From: Psychroflexus sp.
Lineage (GTDB): Bacteria; Bacteroidota; Bacteroidia; Flavobacteriales; Flavobacteriaceae
DNA length: 23,480 bases
Direction: 5' to 3'
Assembly: GCA_003565575.1 (NCBI GenBank)
Contig: PXBV01000090.1
Span: 1 to 23,480 of the forward strand
In this document: positions 22,855-23,480 of the stretch, piece by piece
Numbering within the stretch: position 1 is the stretch's first letter
How the letters are laid out: every line of letters begins with the position of its first letter
The notes under the pieces: model-generated
The model's input: the letters and a program-made list of their open reading frames with translations, nothing else
What the model was told of the DNA's origin: nothing
Databases searched by the model: none
Translations under genes and position numbers: made by a program

Positions 22855-22880
22855 GATGATGTACGATATTTAGTTAGATT

Positions 22881-23480
22881 TTAGTTTCCTTCTTTAAAAG
22901 CTTCAAATTCACTTTTTCTTTCTTCTCTAGGCCAAACGTTATTAGATGTATCTACATCTGCGGTTTCTTGTTTTGGGTCTACAGTAATTTTAACGATTTC
23001 TTTTTCAGAAAAGATGGCTTTTTTAACTTCATCATCATTTTTTCTCCAGATTTGAACTGGGTATTTAATGAGCTCTGAAGTACCATCTGCATATTCAAAT
23101 TCAACGATGAGAGGCATCACTAGACCGCCTGGTTTATTGAAGGTGATTTCATAAATATGCTTAGGGTGTTTCATTTCATTAATTTCTTGCTGAGTGAAAT
23201 TATCCATTAAATACTCTTGTAATTTTGGAGCATTTCTAAAAGGGTCTTCACCTTTCATATCTTTTTGAAAGTCTTGGCTATCTTCAGTCAATAGATAAAC
23301 CGCGTCTTTAGTTCGGGGGTCGTTTTCTGGATCATTGATGCCATATCTTGCTAGTAAAGCTTTCCCTTCTTCTGTAGGGTTACTAGTAATAAAGTAATTT
23401 TTTACATCTTCAATACCTATGTCCACATAATCTGTGGTATAAAACCAACCTCTCCAAAACCAATCAAGGTCTATGGCAGA
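22881..23480 (-). CDS. M1 family metallopeptidase, C-terminal part (truncated by window edge)
   Basis: The frame is open from the right edge to the TAA at 22881, giving the last 199 residues of a larger protein. The edge sequence LDWFWRGWFYTTDYVDIGI and the C-terminal VEFEYADGTSELIKYP, QIWRKNDDEVKK and ETADVDTSNNVWP match the end of flavobacterial M1 aminopeptidase-like proteins. The catalytic HExxH region lies outside the window, so activity cannot be judged. A GTG at 23426 is internal and not a start. A strong terminator follows the stop. Confidence 0.82.
   Translation of the reverse strand, partial: SAIDLDWFWRGWFYTTDYVDIGIEDVKNYFITSNPTEEGKALLARYGINDPENDPRTKDAVYLLTEDSQDFQKDMKGEDPFRNAPKLQEYLMDNFTQQEINEMKHPKHIYEITFNKPGGLVMPLIVEFEYADGTSELIKYPVQIWRKNDDEVKKAIFSEKEIVKITVDPKQETADVDTSNNVWPREERKSEFEAFKEGN

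Noticed and set aside
22881..23426. Complete 181-residue gene starting at GTG 23426
   Set aside because: The frame stays open to the window edge with typical M1 peptidase sequence, so the GTG is internal.
1..23480. CRISPR array, insertion sequence, tRNA or rRNA
   Set aside because: I saw no regularly spaced repeats, no transposase-like protein, and no tRNA or rRNA sequence in the gaps, none of which exceeds about 210 bases.

Overview
The window looks like chromosomal DNA of a marine member of the Flavobacteriaceae (Bacteroidota). The reasons are low G+C, short intergenic gaps, almost no Shine-Dalgarno sequences, one clear TAnnTTTG-type -7 element, and gene content typical of that family: an S9 peptidase with a TolB-like propeller, a myxol/saproxanthin-type carotenoid cluster, an FISUMP-domain protein, a PorT-like beta-barrel protein and an M1 peptidase with a typical flavobacterial C-terminus. 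I cannot name the genus.

Layout. 59-2098 (+) is a secreted S9 peptidase. 2280-2963 (+) is a CrtA-related carotenoid oxygenase. It converges on a minus-strand carotenoid operon at 9909-2985 with the order merR/carH-like, crtI, crtB, crtZ, crtD, cruF, crtY; neighbouring genes overlap or lie 0-9 bp apart. Upstream of it on the minus strand are housekeeping genes: gpmI, a membrane-anchored thioredoxin-like protein, a small HAD hydrolase and map (13519-10113), then clpP, a GNAT acetyltransferase and an M15 peptidase (15312-13572), then two msrB genes and a collagen-like lipoprotein (16861-15446). A divergent plus-strand operon (16977-20934) encodes an M48 lipoprotein protease, a UMF1-type transporter, an APP1-type phosphatidate phosphatase and a diacylglycerol-kinase-like lipid kinase. 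The right end holds two convergent broken genes (FISUMP, 21025-21966; beta-barrel, 22064-22674) around a strong bidirectional terminator, then the 3' part of an M1 peptidase gene.

How the genes work together. CrtB and CrtI make lycopene from GGPP. CrtY closes a beta ring on one end and CrtZ hydroxylates it. CruF hydrates the other end, CrtD desaturates it, and the CrtA-like enzyme probably adds the 2'-hydroxyl. The set fits saproxanthin/myxol synthesis; crtE is not in the window. A MerR protein with a B12-type sensor domain heads the operon, which suggests light- or cobalamin-linked control, but several of its key sensor residues differ from the CarH pattern. The APP1 and lipid-kinase genes overlap by one base and should catalyse opposing steps between phosphatidate and diacylglycerol.

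The most unusual features are five apparent single-base frameshifts within 1.7 kb (21.0-22.7 kb) in an otherwise intact window, the APP1/DGK pair, the altered CarH-like sensor, and a hairpin with a nested TCGCGA palindrome before the crtA-like gene. I see no rRNA, tRNA, CRISPR array, insertion sequence or phage genes, and no gene-free stretch over 300 bases.
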